Below are positions 8,567 through 16,780 of a DNA stretch of 64,000 nt, piece after piece (positions within the stretch are counted from its first letter, which is position 1; each line of letters begins with the position of its first letter). The DNA is from Halomonas sp. GD1P12 (GTDB taxonomy: Bacteria > Pseudomonadota > Gammaproteobacteria > Pseudomonadales > Halomonadaceae), in the NCBI RefSeq assembly GCF_025725645.1, contig NZ_CP107007.1, forward strand, positions 744,001-808,000, written 5' to 3'. The notes beneath the pieces are model-generated. The model ran no database searches. It worked only from the letters and a program-made list of their open reading frames with translations, and was not told where the DNA came from. Both the position numbers and the translations under genes were made by a program.

Positions 8567-8611
8567 TCGTCGCACCACCTTCGTGCTTAAGGCACATATA
8601 TGGTGCGACGA
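8567..8611. repeat. Inverted repeat with inner hairpin in the GFA/TRAP intergenic region
   Basis: Perfect 11-base arms TCGTCGCACCA (8567-8577) and its complement (8601-8611) enclose 23 bases, which contain a smaller stem GTGC/GCAC (8583-8586 and 8592-8595). There is no T-run, so it is not an ordinary terminator. It may be an operator or a structured leader element. It lies in the roughly 330-base gap between two divergent genes. Confidence 0.5.
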
Positions 8612-8683
8612 AATGGCTTATGAATGCGATCAAGCCCACGAAATACGGCTTTCTCGGGCATGGCACGATCCTTGCTCAGTACT

Positions 8684-8709
8684 GAGGTAAGTAAACAGTT
8701 ACTTAACTC
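8684..8709 (+). promoter_or_regulatory. 26-bp dyad, candidate TetR operator of the first TRAP operon
   Basis: Arms GAGGTAAGTAA (8684-8694) and TTACTTAACTC (8699-8709) are complementary at 10 of 11 positions around a 4-base centre. The site lies about 50 bases before the dctP start. The operon ends with a TetR-family gene, whose usual operators are dyads of this size, so this is the likely binding site. No direct evidence links the two. Confidence 0.55.
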
Positions 8710-8759
8710 AACCAACGTAGAGCGCTACATCTACCAGCGCCTTGGCAGAGGGTCTCACC

Positions 8760-9770
8760 ATGAAAACGCAACTCAACAACGCCAAACTTAAAGTACTTGC
8801 TTATAGCGTGGCACTGGGCGCTTTGACCCTTGCCGGCACTGCAAGCGCCAATACACACCTGAAGTTTCACCACGACCTGCCAGAAGACAGTGCTCAGCAT
8901 TTGGCAGCGGAGCGCTTCAAGCAGGCCATTGAGGAGCGCAGCAACGGCGAGATCACCGTGCAGCTCTTTCCCAACAATACGCTGGGCGACGATGTCGAGG
9001 TGACCCAGCAAATGCAGATGGGCGCGGTAGAAGCCGCCATCATCCCGACCGCCAAGCTCTCGGGCTTCGTGCCGGCCATGCAGATCGTCGACCTGCCGTT
9101 TTTATTTCCTTCTCCGGAAGTCGCGCACACCGTGCTGGACGGCCAAGCCGGTGACGATCTGCTCGCCACCACCGAGCAGGTGGGGCTAAAAGGGGTGACG
9201 TTCTGGGAGAGTGGCTTCAAGCAGTTCACCTGTAACCACGCGATTGAAGGGCCAGAGAGCTTCGAAGGCCAGAAGGTACGGGTGATGCAGAGCCCCATCA
9301 TCATGGAGCAGTTCAGCGCAATGGGCGCCAACCCGGTGCCCATCGCCTTCGGGGAAACCTACAACGCCTTGCAGCAGCGCGTAGTGGATTGCCAGGAGAA
9401 CCCGTTGGTGTCGATTACCCAGATGCGGTTTTTCGAAGTGCAATCGGACGTGGTCATTAGCAACCATGCGTATCTGGGCTACGCGTTCCTGTTCAGCCAG
9501 CGCTGGTTCGATGGCCTGAGCGAGGACGACCAAGCGCTGTTGACCGAGGTTGCGCGCGAAGCCACCACGTTCCAGCGCGAAGAAACCGCCCGTCGCGAAG
9601 AGGGCTACATCGCTACCATCGAAGCCAGTGGCACCAACGTAAGCTCCCTCGATGACGAGCAACTGGCGGCGTTTCGTGAGGCGACCGCCTCAGTGCACGA
9701 GGCCTTCGCCAGCGAAATCGGCGCCGATCTGATGGATGAGTTCCAGCAAGCGATTGCCAGCGCAGAATAA
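8760..9770 (+). CDS. dctP: TRAP transporter 1 substrate-binding protein, DctP family
   Basis: A 336-residue periplasmic protein with a clear Sec signal peptide (hydrophobic stretch at about 13-27, cleavage near TASA-N). The family signatures of a conserved middle region (VRVMQSPI, NPVPIAFGETYNALQQ) are present. The usual DGQENP is DCQENP here, adding a cysteine. The ATG at 8760 follows GAGGG and gives the signal peptide; an in-frame ATG six codons earlier is less likely. First gene of an operon with dctQ, dctM, a gamma-glutamyltransferase-like gene and tetR. The substrate is probably an organic or amino-acid-like carboxylate. Confidence 0.9.
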   Translation: MKTQLNNAKLKVLAYSVALGALTLAGTASANTHLKFHHDLPEDSAQHLAAERFKQAIEERSNGEITVQLFPNNTLGDDVEVTQQMQMGAVEAAIIPTAKLSGFVPAMQIVDLPFLFPSPEVAHTVLDGQAGDDLLATTEQVGLKGVTFWESGFKQFTCNHAIEGPESFEGQKVRVMQSPIIMEQFSAMGANPVPIAFGETYNALQQRVVDCQENPLVSITQMRFFEVQSDVVISNHAYLGYAFLFSQRWFDGLSEDDQALLTEVAREATTFQREETARREEGYIATIEASGTNVSSLDDEQLAAFREATASVHEAFASEIGADLMDEFQQAIASAE

Positions 9771-9846
9771 CGTTCCTTCCTGGGAGGGCCGGCCGGGTAT
9801 CCCGCTGGCTCTCTTTTCCTTGCAGTGTCCTCATTGGGAGTGCGCC

Positions 9847-10350
9847 ATGCGCAAACTTGATGCCTGGCTGTCGCGCAGCGAGGAGGTCGTGATCGGCCTG
9901 CTAATTCTCTCCGCCGCGCTCATCCTCTTTGCCAACGTGGTGGCCCGCTACGTGTTCAATTTTGGGTTCTCCTGGGCGGAGGAGTTGGTGCGCTACCAGA
10001 TTGTCTGGATGGTGCTGCTGGGCGCCAGCGTTGCCGCCCGGCAAGGCATTCATATCGGCATCGATATTCTACGCCGCTTCAGCCCACCGCCCATTGCGCG
10101 GGCTCTGGAACTGCTGGTGCACGCGATCTCGATTGGCTTCTGCGCCTTTCTGGTGTTCTACGGTATCGAACTCACCGAGCAGACCCACCGGTTCGGCCAG
10201 GTAAGCTCGGCATTGCAGGCGCCCATGTGGGTCGTGCAACTGGCCATTCCCGTAGGGGCCTTGTTAATGGGCATTCGCTTTACCCAGCATTTCTTCCGCG
10301 CTTTGCTCGGCCGCCGGCAGGCCAGCGCCCACCTCGATCAGATTGGATGA
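9847..10350 (+). CDS. dctQ: TRAP transporter 1 small membrane subunit, DctQ family
   Basis: A 167-residue protein with four predicted membrane helices (roughly 17-38, 50-70, 90-112 and 132-152) and the FSWAEELVRY signature typical of DctQ subunits. The ATG at 9847 follows GGGAGTG; the frame is open upstream, but this start fits the family N-terminus. It pairs with DctM to form the sodium-driven membrane part. The stop codon overlaps the likely ribosome-binding site of dctM. Confidence 0.88.
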   Translation: MRKLDAWLSRSEEVVIGLLILSAALILFANVVARYVFNFGFSWAEELVRYQIVWMVLLGASVAARQGIHIGIDILRRFSPPPIARALELLVHAISIGFCAFLVFYGIELTEQTHRFGQVSSALQAPMWVVQLAIPVGALLMGIRFTQHFFRALLGRRQASAHLDQIG

Positions 10351-10354
10351 GCCC

Positions 10355-11635
10355 ATGGTTATCACTTTTTTAGCGCTGTTGGCGGCGTTGATGCTGTTAG
10401 GGGCGCCGATCTTTATCGCCCTAGCCGGCTCGGTCATGGCGACGATGAGCAGCTTTAGCCACATTCCGCTGGCCATCGTCGTCGAACGGCTGTTCGCGGG
10501 GCTGGACAAGTTTCCGCTCATGGCGATTCCGTTTTTCATCCTGACCGGTAGCCTGATGAGTGCTGGTGGGCTTTCACAGCGCATCATCCGCTTCGCCAAT
10601 TTGCTGGTGGGTCGTTTTACCGGAGGCATGGGGATGACGGCGGTGTCGTCGAGCATGTTCTTCGGCGCCATTTCTGGCTCCAGCCCCGCGACGGTGGTTG
10701 CGGTGGGGTCACTGCTCTACCCGGCGATGCGTAAGGAGGGGTACTCCGGGCCGTTCTCGATTGGTTTGCTGGTCTCCTCCGGCTCGCTTGGCATTATCAT
10801 CCCGCCTTCGGTGGTGATGATCGTTTACGCGGCGGTCACCGGGGTGTCGGTAGGCGCGCTGTTCATGGCAGGGGTGGGCGCGGGGCTTTTATACGCCGCG
10901 TGCTTGCTACCGTACTGCTGGTATCGCGCTAAAAAAGATGGCGTCGCCCCGATGGATCCACCCAGTTGGCGCGAGGTGCTGGCCGGGCTGAAAGACGCCT
11001 CCTGGGGGCTTGGTGTGCCCGTCGTCGTGCTGGGCGGTATTTATCTGGGTATCTTCACGCCCACCGAGGCCGCCGCGGTGTCAGTAGTCTACGCGTTACT
11101 GGTCGCGGCGCTGATTTACCGCGAGAAAAGCGTCAAGGAGCTGTTTCAGAGCATGGTCGATGCGGCGACCACGACCGCACAAGTGATGATCATTCTCGCG
11201 GCGGCCTCGGTACTGGCCTGGTTTCTGACCAGTAATGGCTTGGCCACCCAGCTTGCCAATACCATCCTGTCGCTCTCTGAGAACCCCTACCACATCTTTT
11301 TGCTGATCAACGTGACGGTGTTGATTGCTGGCATGTTCTTGGATGCTTCCTCGATCATGGTGATCCTCGGGCCGCTGTTTTACGCGGTGGGCACGCGCAT
11401 CGGTATTGATCCGGTCCACCTGGGGGCGGTGCTCACCGTGAATGGGGCGATCGGCATGTTCACGCCGCCGTTCGGGCTCAACCTGTTCGTCGCGGGGACG
11501 CTCGAGGGTGTCGATTACATGCAGACGGTGCGCGGGGCGCTGCCCTTTATCGGCATCGCGCTCATCGCCTTGCTGCTGCTGACCTACCTCCCTGCGGTCA
11601 GCATGTGGCTTCCCAATATGGTGTACGGCGGCTAA
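10355..11635 (+). CDS. dctM: TRAP transporter 1 large permease, DctM family
   Basis: A 426-residue polytopic protein with about 12 hydrophobic helices. Family motifs are visible: PFFILTG, FFGAISGSSPATVVAVG, LGIIIPPS and the late GAIGMFTPPFG. The ATG at 10355 is preceded by GGATGAG; a TTG four codons earlier (10343) is an alternative. It forms the transport channel with DctQ and receives substrate from DctP. Confidence 0.9.
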   Translation: MVITFLALLAALMLLGAPIFIALAGSVMATMSSFSHIPLAIVVERLFAGLDKFPLMAIPFFILTGSLMSAGGLSQRIIRFANLLVGRFTGGMGMTAVSSSMFFGAISGSSPATVVAVGSLLYPAMRKEGYSGPFSIGLLVSSGSLGIIIPPSVVMIVYAAVTGVSVGALFMAGVGAGLLYAACLLPYCWYRAKKDGVAPMDPPSWREVLAGLKDASWGLGVPVVVLGGIYLGIFTPTEAAAVSVVYALLVAALIYREKSVKELFQSMVDAATTTAQVMIILAAASVLAWFLTSNGLATQLANTILSLSENPYHIFLLINVTVLIAGMFLDASSIMVILGPLFYAVGTRIGIDPVHLGAVLTVNGAIGMFTPPFGLNLFVAGTLEGVDYMQTVRGALPFIGIALIALLLLTYLPAVSMWLPNMVYGG

Positions 11636-11659
11636 ACGCCTGAAACAAGGATGACGATA

Positions 11660-13264
11660 GTGGCAACTTCCCCGAACACGGCCCCAGGCGCTTTGGCGCA
11701 CTCCCAGGAAGGCGTGGTGACGAGCCCGCACACCCTCGCCACCCGAGCCGGGCGCGAAGTATTGCGCCAAGGGGGCAACGCCGTCGAGGCGGCGATCACC
11801 ATGGGCGCTTGCCTGTCGGTGACCTACCCGCACTTCACCGGCCTGGGTGGCGACGCCTTCATGATCATTGCCGACGCCCAAGGCGGAGTGCGCACGCTCT
11901 CCGGCATTGGCCAGGCACCTCAGGCCAAGCTCGAGCACGATGGCGCGCTACCCGATAGAGGGCCGGGGTCGCTTTTGACCACGGCGGCCACGGTGGACAC
12001 TTGGGGCCAAGCCCACGATATCTCGCGTCAACACTGTAGCGGTCGGATGAGATGGCAGGCCTTGCTGGCGCCAGCCATCGAGCTTGCCGAGCAGGGCTTT
12101 GAGGTCACGCCCTCGCAGCGCTTCTGGCTCGATTTCAGGCGTGACGAGATAGCGACGATGCCCGGCGTGCAGTCGCTATTCATGGCGGAAGGCAAAATGC
12201 CCGAGCCGGGTGATATTCTACGTCAGCCGGCGCTGGCCGCTTCGCTGCGCTCGATGGCCGCCCATGGCTACCGGGATTTCTATGAAGGCGAACTGGGCGC
12301 GAAGATTGCCGCCGGGCTGGCGGCGGCAGGCTCCCCGTTGACGGCTCAGGACCTGGCGGCAACGCGGGCGCGAGTCGAATCGCCGCTCTCTATACCTTAC
12401 CGGGGCGGCGAGCTGCTGGCCCACCGCCCGCCTACCCAAGGCATGACCACGCTGGAGATCATGGGTATTCTCGAGCGTTTCGATTTTGCCGGCATCGAAG
12501 AGGGAAGCGCGGACTATTACCATCTGCTGGTCGAGGCGGTGAAGCGCGCCTTTCTGGATCGAAACGCCCACCTGGGCGACCCGGATTTTGCATCGATACC
12601 CTTCGAAGAGCTGCTTTCGCCACGTTATCTCGATGCGCAGGCCGCCCATATTGAGGCAGACAACGCGCTGGCGTGGCCCCACGCTTACCAGCATGGTGAT
12701 ACGGTGTACCTGGCCGCTTCGGACCGTTTCGGCAACGCCGTTTCGATGCTGCAGACGATCTACTACGACTGGGGCAGCGGCGTCAGCGTGGGCGATACGG
12801 GCATTTTGTGGCACAACCGGGGGGCGGCGTTCAACACGGATCCATCCCATCCCAACGCGCTGGCACCGGGTAAGCGGCCTTTTCATACTCTTAACCCGGG
12901 CATGTACCGCGTCGATGGTAAGCCGCGCCTGCTGTACGGCACCCAAGGGGCGGATGGCCAGCCGCAAACCCTGGCGGCGGTGCTTACCCGCCTGATCGAT
13001 TACGGCCTGGACCCGCTTACCGCGTTGAAAAAGCCACGCTTTCTGTTGGGGCGCACGTTTTCTGACGGGCGTGATACGTTGAAACTGGAGGAGGACGCGG
13101 GGGAGGCGGTCTTTGCAGAGCTTTCCCGTCGTGGCCACCAGGTTAGCCCGATGCCCGCCCAGAGCGCGCTGGCTGGCCACCCTGGGGCAGTGCTAATCGA
13201 TCCCTCAAAAGGGTTATACGCGGCCCACGACCCGCGCAGCGATGGTATTGCGTTAGGGCAATAG
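11660..13264 (+). CDS. Gamma-glutamyltransferase-family Ntn hydrolase, cytosolic
   Basis: A 534-residue proenzyme of the GGT superfamily. The expected self-cleavage threonine is in HGDTVYL (about residue 348), followed by DRFGNAVSM as in GGT small subunits. GLGGDAF near the N-terminus is also typical. There is no signal peptide, unlike exported GGT. The GTG at 11660 has AAGGATGA at proper distance, while the ATG at 11651 directly abuts AAGG, so GTG is preferred. Linkage to a TRAP transporter and TetR regulator points to hydrolysis of an imported amide or gamma-glutamyl compound. The N-terminal part also resembles oxamate amidohydrolase HpxW, an equally valid option. Confidence 0.82.
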   Translation: MATSPNTAPGALAHSQEGVVTSPHTLATRAGREVLRQGGNAVEAAITMGACLSVTYPHFTGLGGDAFMIIADAQGGVRTLSGIGQAPQAKLEHDGALPDRGPGSLLTTAATVDTWGQAHDISRQHCSGRMRWQALLAPAIELAEQGFEVTPSQRFWLDFRRDEIATMPGVQSLFMAEGKMPEPGDILRQPALAASLRSMAAHGYRDFYEGELGAKIAAGLAAAGSPLTAQDLAATRARVESPLSIPYRGGELLAHRPPTQGMTTLEIMGILERFDFAGIEEGSADYYHLLVEAVKRAFLDRNAHLGDPDFASIPFEELLSPRYLDAQAAHIEADNALAWPHAYQHGDTVYLAASDRFGNAVSMLQTIYYDWGSGVSVGDTGILWHNRGAAFNTDPSHPNALAPGKRPFHTLNPGMYRVDGKPRLLYGTQGADGQPQTLAAVLTRLIDYGLDPLTALKKPRFLLGRTFSDGRDTLKLEEDAGEAVFAELSRRGHQVSPMPAQSALAGHPGAVLIDPSKGLYAAHDPRSDGIALGQ

Positions 13265-13296
13265 CGCGAGACACTACAATAGACAAGGATGTATGA

Positions 13297-13989
13297 ATGA
13301 GTGAAAGCGAGGCGCTTGGCGTATTGTCGAACGCACAGACCGGCAAACCCCGCCGTAACGCCCATGAGACGCGCGAGCGCCTGCTACAGGCGGCCACGGA
13401 TGAATTCTGCGAGTGCGGTTTCGACGGGGCGCGGATGCAGCGCATCGTGCGCGCCGCGGCATGCAACGTGCGTATGGCGTACCACTACTTCGGCGACAAG
13501 GAAGGCCTTTATCTGGCGGTGTTAGAGCGCGTTTACGAGGAGCTGCGGGCCAAGGAAAAAGCGCTCAACCTGAGCGATCTTGAGCCGGCTGCGGGGATGC
13601 AGGCGCTGGTCGAGTTCACCTTCGATCACATGGCCGAGCACCCGGAGTTTACAAGCCTCGTGCGTAACGAGAACCTGCTGGGTGGTCGCATGCTACGAAA
13701 ATCGGCGAAGGTGGTGCAACAGACTACGCCGCTGGTGGGCATGATTCGTGACACCCTCGAACGCGGCGAGGTGGCAGGGGTGTTTCGTAGCGCCGTCGAC
13801 CCGACTCAGCTCTACATCTCAATTCTTTCACTGTCGATCATTCATATAAACCAGCGAGACACGCTAACAATCATTTTCGAGCAGGATTTAGCCGACGCGA
13901 AGTGGCTGGCCGAGCGGCGAGCGCACGCCGTCGAGGTCATTATGTCTTATCTTCATAACACGGGCGCGCCATCAAGTAATAAACGCTGA
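13297..13989 (+). CDS. TetR/AcrR-family regulator, RutR-like
   Basis: A 230-residue protein. The N-terminal helix-turn-helix covers about residues 23-70 (TRERLLQAATDEF, then MAYHYFGDKEGLY). The ligand-binding half resembles the RutR-type C-terminal domain. It follows the GGT-like gene by 32 bases with AAGGA before the ATG, so it is probably co-transcribed and controls the operon, perhaps through the dyad at 8684-8709. RutR relatives often sense catabolic intermediates of nitrogen compounds. Confidence 0.87.
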   Translation: MSESEALGVLSNAQTGKPRRNAHETRERLLQAATDEFCECGFDGARMQRIVRAAACNVRMAYHYFGDKEGLYLAVLERVYEELRAKEKALNLSDLEPAAGMQALVEFTFDHMAEHPEFTSLVRNENLLGGRMLRKSAKVVQQTTPLVGMIRDTLERGEVAGVFRSAVDPTQLYISILSLSIIHINQRDTLTIIFEQDLADAKWLAERRAHAVEVIMSYLHNTGAPSSNKR

Positions 13990-14141
13990 GTGAAAGAAAC
14001 ATGTGGTACTAAAAAAAGCCGTAGTAGCACTCCTCTTTTTCACACAAGCTCGCCAACAATGAGTTACCTACTTCAAGGCTAGTATCAAGGGCCGACATCG
14101 AGGTCTAGGGGGATTTAATAGCTAATTTGAGTAAGGCAGGG

Positions 14142-14573
14142 TCAAATAATGTTGACCCGTACTCCCGCATAACCACTTATCGCCACGCCCGTACAAAGCG
14201 AATGCCACTGACAGTCAACGCACGCCCGCCGAATACGCCCAACGCGAAAGGCCGCTCTCAGCGATGCTAGCGTGGCGCTATCCAGTTTCAAGCGATCGCC
14301 AACCGCCAGCGGGCGGCCCAGCGTCTCGCTGATATCCTCGAGCGCGGCGCTGTCGCGTGCGATGACGCTGTCGTTCAGGCAGTGGGGCGCCTCGCACGCG
14401 GGGGCCAAAAGCGGGGCGCAGATGTCGTCCGGCCCCGCGACCAGCTCTACCGGCTCGCCGCCAGAGAGGCGCTGGGCGAGTCGGTCGTAGTTGGCCACGA
14501 AGGCAGTGCTGTAGCCCTTGCCCACATAGGTGAGCAGGCAGAGCAGGTGGTGGCCGCGTAGCCGGATGGTCAC
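14142..14573 (-). CDS. DUF1284 cysteine-rich protein, coupled to bioY
   Basis: A 143-residue protein beginning RLRGHHLLCLL, the DUF1284 signature. Seven cysteines stand out: C12, a pair around PACEAPHC, and ACVDCQWHSLC near the C-terminus, an arrangement that could bind an iron-sulfur cluster. No function is established. Its start overlaps the bioY stop codon by four bases (ATGA-type), so the two are translated from one message and probably share the biotin signal. Confidence 0.83.
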   Translation of the reverse strand: MTIRLRGHHLLCLLTYVGKGYSTAFVANYDRLAQRLSGGEPVELVAGPDDICAPLLAPACEAPHCLNDSVIARDSAALEDISETLGRPLAVGDRLKLDSATLASLRAAFRVGRIRRACVDCQWHSLCTGVAISGYAGVRVNII

Positions 14574-15151
14574 GCGTTATCGCGGTGGCGGCTGGCGATC
14601 AGTTTGAGCGTTACGACGGCCAGAGCCGATTTCAGCACGCTGCCGACCAGGAACGGCGTCACACCCAGCGCGATGGCTTGCTCCATGCCGACGAACTGTG
14701 AAAGCCAGGCACCGCCGGCGGCCAGGCAAAGCACGTGGGCCAGCATCATGGCCGTGAAGGCAAGTACCGCGCGCTGACCGTTCCAGCCGAACTGGGCCAG
14801 CCAGCCCGTCAGCGCCGCGCACAGCGGGAAGGCGAACAGATACCCCGCCGTCGGCCCGGCAAACGCCACCCAGCCGTTCGCACCGCCCGCCAGCACCGGT
14901 AGACCCACGGCGGCCTGACCCAGCCACGTCAGCGTGGTCAGCGCGCCCAGGCGCCAGCCATAAAGCGCCCCGACCAACAGTACCCCGAAGGTTTGCATCG
15001 TAACGGGCACCGGCATCATGGGCACTTGGATATAGGAGCACAGGGTCAGAAAGAGAGAGCCCAGCACGACCGCGACTATTTTCCAACTCAGCGAGTAGTG
15101 CGAAAGAGCCGAAGGCGTAGGGAGTGTGAAAGAACGAGACGTATCGTACAT
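14570..15151 (-). CDS. bioY: Biotin transporter BioY
   Basis: A 193-residue membrane protein with six predicted helices and BioY motifs (VPVTMQTFGVLL, GAPTAGY-like AGPTAGYLFAFP). BioY is the substrate-binding S component that takes up biotin, alone or with an ECF energising module; no ECF ATPase is nearby. It is the first gene of the bioY-DUF1284 pair. A BirA-like operator lies 54 bases upstream of its start, as expected for biotin-repressed genes. Confidence 0.93.
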   Translation of the reverse strand: MYDTSRSFTLPTPSALSHYSLSWKIVAVVLGSLFLTLCSYIQVPMMPVPVTMQTFGVLLVGALYGWRLGALTTLTWLGQAAVGLPVLAGGANGWVAFAGPTAGYLFAFPLCAALTGWLAQFGWNGQRAVLAFTAMMLAHVLCLAAGGAWLSQFVGMEQAIALGVTPFLVGSVLKSALAVVTLKLIASRHRDNA

Positions 15152-15204
15152 ATTGGCAGTAACCTTTTTTTATGGGATGGGTTTACTGCATTATTCTAGC
15201 CACC

Positions 15205-15237
15205 ATGTTAACCAAGGTGCAACTTTTTGGTTTACAA
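15205..15237 (-). promoter_or_regulatory. BirA-like biotin operator upstream of bioY
   Basis: ATGTTAACC (15205-15213) and GGTTTACAA (15229-15237) are separated by 15 bases. The known BirA consensus is TTGTAAACC, 14 to 16 bases, GGTTTACAA; the right half matches 9 of 9 and the left half 7 of 9. The position upstream of bioY fits repression by biotinyl-AMP-bound BirA. Confidence 0.8.
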
Positions 15238-15263
15238 GTGCGCTCGGCTGGATTTCGGGAAGA

Positions 15264-15572
15264 TTAATTCGTAACGCTCGCGCAGTTATCCTGGTACAGC
15301 GCCTCGTCACTACCCACTGCGAGCCGCTCGGTGGCGCTGTTGTAGTAAAAGCGCCCGGTCTCGGCGCCCGAAAGCGCATAGTCGCCGCACACCCCGTACC
15401 CCTTATTGACGCTCATCAGGTTGGAGATCTCGGCCGGCGTTTGGTGATCAAGACGCTGCGAAATCGCTTCAGAAATATGGGCATCGCGCTGGGCCTCGGA
15501 GTAGGCCTGGCTGCCGAAGATCAGGCCCGCTACGACGACAATGGCGACGACGGGAATCCAGAGGTTGTGCAT
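15264..15572 (-). CDS. Small membrane-anchored hypothetical protein
   Basis: A 102-residue protein from the ATG at 15572 (MHNLWIPV). One hydrophobic helix at about residues 4-22 is followed by a hydrophilic region with two cysteines, in VCGDYA and DNCASV, that could form a disulfide if exported. The frame is open for 29 more codons, but the inner start puts the helix at the N-terminus as a signal anchor. No family recognised. It stands alone between bioY and an SDR gene. Confidence 0.6.
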   Translation of the reverse strand: MHNLWIPVVAIVVVAGLIFGSQAYSEAQRDAHISEAISQRLDHQTPAEISNLMSVNKGYGVCGDYALSGAETGRFYYNSATERLAVGSDEALYQDNCASVTN

Positions 15573-15832
15573 GGCGTGTCCAGCAAGAGTGTGAAAGCGA
15601 ACGGAGTCGGCATAAAAATAACTGAGCCGGATAATAGCGTTTTGCTCGGCGAATTTCATTGGTTGGCAAGCGCCGGTTAGAGGCAGTCATCGCCTGCTGT
15701 CACCGTCAGCGAACGCCTTGCCTCGTAGGCAGAAACGCATTACTTGGCTGGCCCGCTTATTTTTACGGCTCTCGGTATTGAGCCGAAAGGGCGCCGTCAT
15801 CGGCTTAATTTCTCCTCTGTTTAAGGCACGCT

Positions 15833-16672
15833 CTAGGCGATGAACGCATCTTGATCGACCGCCAGCGTCAGCGGTTTGTTTGTCTCCAGTTCATTCATCC
15901 TTTGCGTCAGCGCTTGGCTAATGGAGTGATAGGCCGTGCTGCCCAAGGCTAGCCTAAATGGGGCAGAGGGGAGGTCGGCGGTATCGATGAGGCGGTTCAC
16001 CGTTTTAATCGCATCGCCTTTAATGGCGAAAGCCCCCGACGCTAACGCACGGCGCGTTTCGCCCGCGGGTGTTTCATCATATACGGGCATGGGGGTCGTG
16101 CGGTCCAGCGCTTCGCCGAATTGGGTAGCGGTGGGGCCGGGTTCGGCAAGGATGAAGTCGATGCCAAAGGGAGCGACTTCTTGCGCGACCGACTCAACGA
16201 ACCCTTCGATGCCCCATTTGCTGGCGTGGTAAAGACTGAAACACGGGTAGGCGATTTGGCCGCCTTCCGACGATACCTGCACGATACGCCCACCGCCTTG
16301 CTCGCGCAGGTGGGGTAGCACCGCTCGAATCAATTGAATCGAGCCGCTGAGATTGGTCATTAATTGCCGCTCGATCTGTTCGTCCGTGGCTTCTTCGGCG
16401 GCGCCAAACATGCCATAGCCTGCGTTGCTGACCACCACATCAATTCGTCCGAAAGCGTCGAAGGCATGCGCTACGCCCTGTCTCATTGCCTGCGTATCGG
16501 TCACGTCGAAGTTCACCACGTAAAGGCGCTCTCCGTGCTGGGCCAGCAAGTTATCCAGGGCGCCGGGACGGCGTAGGGTGGCCACCACGCGGTCGCCGCG
16601 TTCTAGCAGGCGTTCAGTGAGCAGGCGGCCAAGGCCGGTCGAGGTGCCTGTAATCAGCCAGGTTTTAGCCAT
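15833..16672 (-). CDS. Short-chain dehydrogenase/reductase
   Basis: A 279-residue SDR with the cofactor motif TGTSTGLG at 8-15, VSNAGYG (NAG motif) near 85 and the catalytic YHASK near 155. The N-terminal arginines after the motif suggest NADP preference. Substrate unknown. It is divergent from a LysR-family gene 108 bases away, the usual arrangement for an SDR regulated by its LysR neighbour. Confidence 0.88.
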   Translation of the reverse strand: MAKTWLITGTSTGLGRLLTERLLERGDRVVATLRRPGALDNLLAQHGERLYVVNFDVTDTQAMRQGVAHAFDAFGRIDVVVSNAGYGMFGAAEEATDEQIERQLMTNLSGSIQLIRAVLPHLREQGGGRIVQVSSEGGQIAYPCFSLYHASKWGIEGFVESVAQEVAPFGIDFILAEPGPTATQFGEALDRTTPMPVYDETPAGETRRALASGAFAIKGDAIKTVNRLIDTADLPSAPFRLALGSTAYHSISQALTQRMNELETNKPLTLAVDQDAFIA

Positions 16673-16780
16673 TTATTATCTCCTTTGAAGCGATTGAGCG
16701 TTGCGAGAGATAGGCTAGGCCAGTAATACTGTTAATAGAATACTCAACAATTGGCACAAGTTAGTGAAGCATGTTCATCA

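Noticed and set aside
12218..13180. Minus-strand frame of 320 codons opposite the GGT-like gene
   Set aside because: Antisense shadow in high-GC DNA; the plus-strand product is motif-complete.
15751..15772. Terminator of the SDR gene near 15751-15772
   Set aside because: A 6-bp stem CGGCTC/GAGCCG with an 8-base loop is present, but no T-run follows on the transcribed strand, so the evidence is too weak to list.
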